DNA of 64,000 nt from Mesostigma viride. Taxonomy: Eukaryota > Streptophyta > Mesostigmatophyceae > Mesostigmatales > Mesostigmataceae. The stretch is taken from assembly GCA_009746045.1 (NCBI GenBank), contig RPFO01000175.1, forward strand, positions 2,601,634 to 2,665,633. Reading direction: 5' to 3'. Positions 61,301-64,000 of the stretch are shown here, piece after piece; position 1 is the stretch's first letter, and each line of letters starts with the position of its first letter. The translations under genes and the position numbers were made by a program. The notes below the pieces were generated by a model. The model had not been told where the DNA came from. It did no database searches and saw nothing but the letters and a program-made list of their open reading frames with translations.

Positions 61301-63811
61301 CAGGCCTTCTCTTCCACACAAAGAAGCGTGGACCTATTAACGTGGACTTCAGCGTGGACTTATTTTAGTTGCTGTGTGTTATCTTTTGACATGGTGCTGC
61401 TGCATCAAGAGCATCGCCCCGCTTTCCTTCATTGTACGGTGACCAACCTTTCTGCTGAAATCCTGCGATGGTCCCTGTGTGCAGGTGGACAAGACGGTTT
61501 TGTACACAAAAAATGGCATCAGCCTCGGCGTGGCGTTTCGAGATGTTAAAGGTATAGAGGCGAGGTGTCTTGGCGCGTCCCCACTTTCGCTGCCCTCCCC
61601 ACCCATGCCTCACCAAGAGATCTACCTTCATATGTGCTTCCATGCCGCACGTGTACAGTCATTCATGCCTTAAGTTGGGTTTGAGGTTTTACTTGGGTCA
61701 ACCCAACTAAGGCGTGAACCCAACTTAAGGCATGAATGGCTCTACTAAATTGTACTAATTTGAACTCAATATACTAAAACATACTGCTCTGAACTACTTT
61801 GAACTTAGAATGCTGAAATCCTATCCGACCCAACTTAAGGCGTGAATGACTGTACCTACTTATGACTAAACTCTCTTGCCTCTGAGCATGCATGGTTGTC
61901 CTTGGGTATGCCACCGCTGTTCATGCTGTGTTGCATCGGGACTGGGCGAGCTGTCTGCGCTACCATTACAACCCTTTAATGTCACCTTCTAAATATCGAT
62001 GAGGGATTAAGTGCTGCAGGTAGGAGGTAAGAAAGAGAGTGGAAAGATAGAAGTGCTCGAGTGTGTGGCGCTGAGTAAAAGAGTTGGGGGGGGGAGAAGG
62101 GAATATGCACATGTACAGTTTGGGAGTTAGCTTTCCTGCCAAGCGGGCTAGTCCCGTGTGTCTCGGTTGCAAGGGCTGCACGGCAGACTCATGTAGCGGT
62201 GCCCTAAGGCTCATCAGCTTGTACCCTCACCAAGGTTTGGGCCAAGCTTTTGCTGCTGGGAATGCCTTTGTAGGGCATCCTGCGGGTGGGCTGCATCCTC
62301 ATGCCGGTGGCCTGCCTTCAGGCATCCGTGCCAATCTGCCGTCGTGGCCTCATCACCCATACTACCGCCTTGTGCGCGTGGTGTATGCTGATGGGCTCGC
62401 CATCATCCCTATTCTATCTCCCTATTCCTACCCCATCCGCCTTGTGCGCGTGGTGTATGCTGATGGGCTCGCCATCATCCCTATTCTATCTCCCTATTCC
62501 GATCCTACCCTACCCCCTTGTGCTCTGGCATACGACGGTTGACATGGCTTTCCAGTAGCTCCTACTTCCACTCACTACTGATACTGATACTAAGCTGTGC
62601 TGGACGCGTTCATGGTTTGCTGGGTGTGCTTGTGTGACTACCTCCGGTTGTGGGAATCGTCGCAGGCGTGCTCCATCCAACGATAGGCCTGCGTACCAAG
62701 GGGGAGGTGGTGGAAGCAAATTTTGGAGCGAAACCGTTCAAGTTTGATTGGAAGGGTTTTAGTCAGGTGAGATCTCTTGTCCAGAGCAAGAGTCTATATA
62801 TGGATAATGCACGGCGTAGGATGCGCAAAATCGGAAGTCATGAAAACCACAATGTTAACAGTATGTAATGGGAACGAAGGGGACACTGCAGTGAGGTCAA
62901 CGACAATTGCATGCGCTTCTGTGCAGTGGGTGGATGCTGTCAGATATCCAAGGGATGTTCTAGGCTTCGACCCCTTCCCATAAAGGGAAGCTACCTAGGG
63001 GTAGTGTTGTGCAGTTCAGTTACCAACCACTGCATGATGGGCAACAAATGATTGATTTATTGATTGATGCGTACTGTCGTGCTATGCGTCAGGGACCTGT
63101 TATTCGGATGATTAGGTTTTTGTGGTATCTACAGGATGCTATCATCTGGCACTCTGGGTGTGTTCCGCTTTTCCAGGGGCAGTGCTACCCGCTCCATGCA
63201 GGCCTGTTTGGCTGTATTGCCCATGTGTGTGCAGTATTAAGTAGAACATCTATGCATGTGGGTGGGTTGGGTGTGCATGGACAGATACCTCATGGTTCGG
63301 GAGGGAAGGGGACAAGTACAGGAGAGAACTTTCAAGAACGCCCTTCCCATAGTCGTTGGTTATCGCAGGCATACGAGAGCACCAACAACAAGGACACGAT
63401 ATGTGTACTAATGCCAAGTATTTTCACCACCAGGCATGCCTCTACAAAATCAACTGTCAAGTCATCTTTCAACAAGTACCAAGTCCTCTATCACTGTGCG
63501 GGGCTCAGAGCCGGCTGTAAATGGATCGTTCTAATACTGAGTATTGTATGACCGCAGGTGGCTCAACTAATACGGCTTTAAGTAGACCGGGGTTATGATG
63601 ATGTCTTGACGACTCTGAATGGGTCATGATGACACCTTGACGGGTGCCCCTTGCGTGCGGCTGATATCTTGACGGTCTAACTTAACCGGGTAATGATGAT
63701 GTCTCAACGGGCGCCCCTTCACCCCCTCGTGCGCAGTCGGTGCGGGACCGCGTGCTGCGCAGCATCCAGGACATCGTGGTGCCGCGCGCCAGCAGCGTGT
63801 ATTCCTCCCTC
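58383..63811 (+). CDS. RanBP9/RanBP10-like SPRY protein (GID/CTLH complex), partial at both ends
   Basis: Exons 58383..58511, 59454..59565, 59998..60108, 60898..60964, 61485..61551, 62666..62766 and 63737..63811 join in frame at every boundary (phases 1, 2, 2, 0, 1, 0, then 0 at the last donor). The joined protein reads [88 protein letters not shown] and [17 protein letters not shown], an entire SPRY domain with the GYHGDDG and FGPTF signatures of RanBP9/10. The last exon ([15 protein letters not shown]) is where these proteins lead into LisH/CTLH, beyond the window. In yeast and animals such proteins are core scaffold subunits of the GID/CTLH ubiquitin ligase. The 5' exons were not identified. 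Confidence 0.88.
61653..61855. mobile_element. 203-bp MITE with 28-bp TIRs, TA-flanked (mariner/Stowaway-like)
   Basis: The left end GTACAGTCATTCATGCC and right end GGCGTGAATGACTGTAC pair over 28 bp with one mismatch. Read as TA|CAGTCATTCA, the flanks are a TA dinucleotide on each side, as for Tc1/mariner-type elements. It lies in an intron of the RanBP9-like gene and is noncoding. Confidence 0.75.
62365..62508. repeat. 72-bp tandem duplication in a RanBP9-like intron
   Basis: CCGCCTTGTGCGCGTGGTG starts at 62365 and 62437. The two units are nearly identical. Confidence 0.85.
62767..63736 (+). other. Last complete intron of the RanBP9-like gene
   Basis: Donor CAG|gtgaga, acceptor gtgcgcag. 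A 180-aa open frame (63009-63551) lies inside but shows no recognisable motif. Nothing else was seen. Confidence 0.5.
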
Positions 63812-64000
63812 GTAAGTCGTCTCCCATGCACTCCTCCCTGGTGCAAGGATTTCCGTGTCCGCTGCTGGCTTCATGTTTGAGGTTCTCAACTTGAACATAA
63901 TGAGTACTGGATCAGTCGGACCCCATAAACATAAAGCCAGGAGTGCACTCCTCCCCCTCGGAAGTCAGGTTCCATGTATTCTTCCCTGTTACGTTGACCT

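Noticed and set aside
63009-63551. 180-aa frame in the RanBP9-like intron as an independent gene
   Set aside because: No motif, no splice or start context, and it lies wholly in an intron between in-phase exons.

Overview
The window is eukaryotic nuclear DNA. Spliced GC-rich exons with GT-AG introns sit in long repeat-laden introns. The host gene families are an EGF/exostosin glycosyltransferase, a PRC-barrel protein of plastid type and a RanBP9-type SPRY protein, and the transposons are LINE, foldback and large TIR elements. Together these point to a green alga (chlorophyte, perhaps chlorophycean). The taxonomic call is inference. No bacterial gene, rRNA or tRNA was recognised.

Layout. 1-7131 (+): 3' part of an EGF-exostosin (GT47) gene whose first visible intron holds about 1.3 kb of tetranucleotide repeat. 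7132-15736: a graveyard of nested retroelements. These are ORF1-only 'half-LINE' pieces, LINE-A tails ending in a hairpin plus a (TTAA)n tail, two inverted LINE-B copies, hexanucleotide arrays and a tandemly duplicated unit of unknown nature. 15737-24765: a complete 9,029-bp DNA transposon with perfect 32-bp TIRs and a CAT target duplication, inserted in a LINE-A copy; the empty site is preserved in another LINE-A copy at 34821. It carries a two-exon DUF7869-like transposase candidate (+), a divergently transcribed unknown gene (-), a perfect 117-bp hairpin between them, and subterminal arrays of an 8-bp motif. 24766-35358: the rest of the split LINE-A, ORF1-only elements, two TTAA-flanked TIR elements and a LINE-A copy with an 11-bp TSD.

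36150-36583 (+) may be a small two-exon gene. 36826-45127 (-) is a multi-exon PRC-barrel gene, all of whose short internal exons are in phase 0 and most of whose introns carry their own minisatellite. 45692-56986 is an 11.3-kb foldback structure. Its near-identical inverted arms are built from a 21-bp repeat with a variable core, its left arm contains an L1-type LINE with a 19-bp TSD, and its loop is filled with other satellite arrays. 58383-63811 (+) holds seven exons of a RanBP9/10-like gene that continues past the window.

The strongest candidate for an undescribed system is the 9-kb DUF7869 transposon, followed by the foldback element with variable-core arms and the ORF1-only retroelements that share a (TTAA)n tail with LINE-A. 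No searches were run: family names rest on motif recognition, and exon junctions on splice signals plus reading-frame phase.
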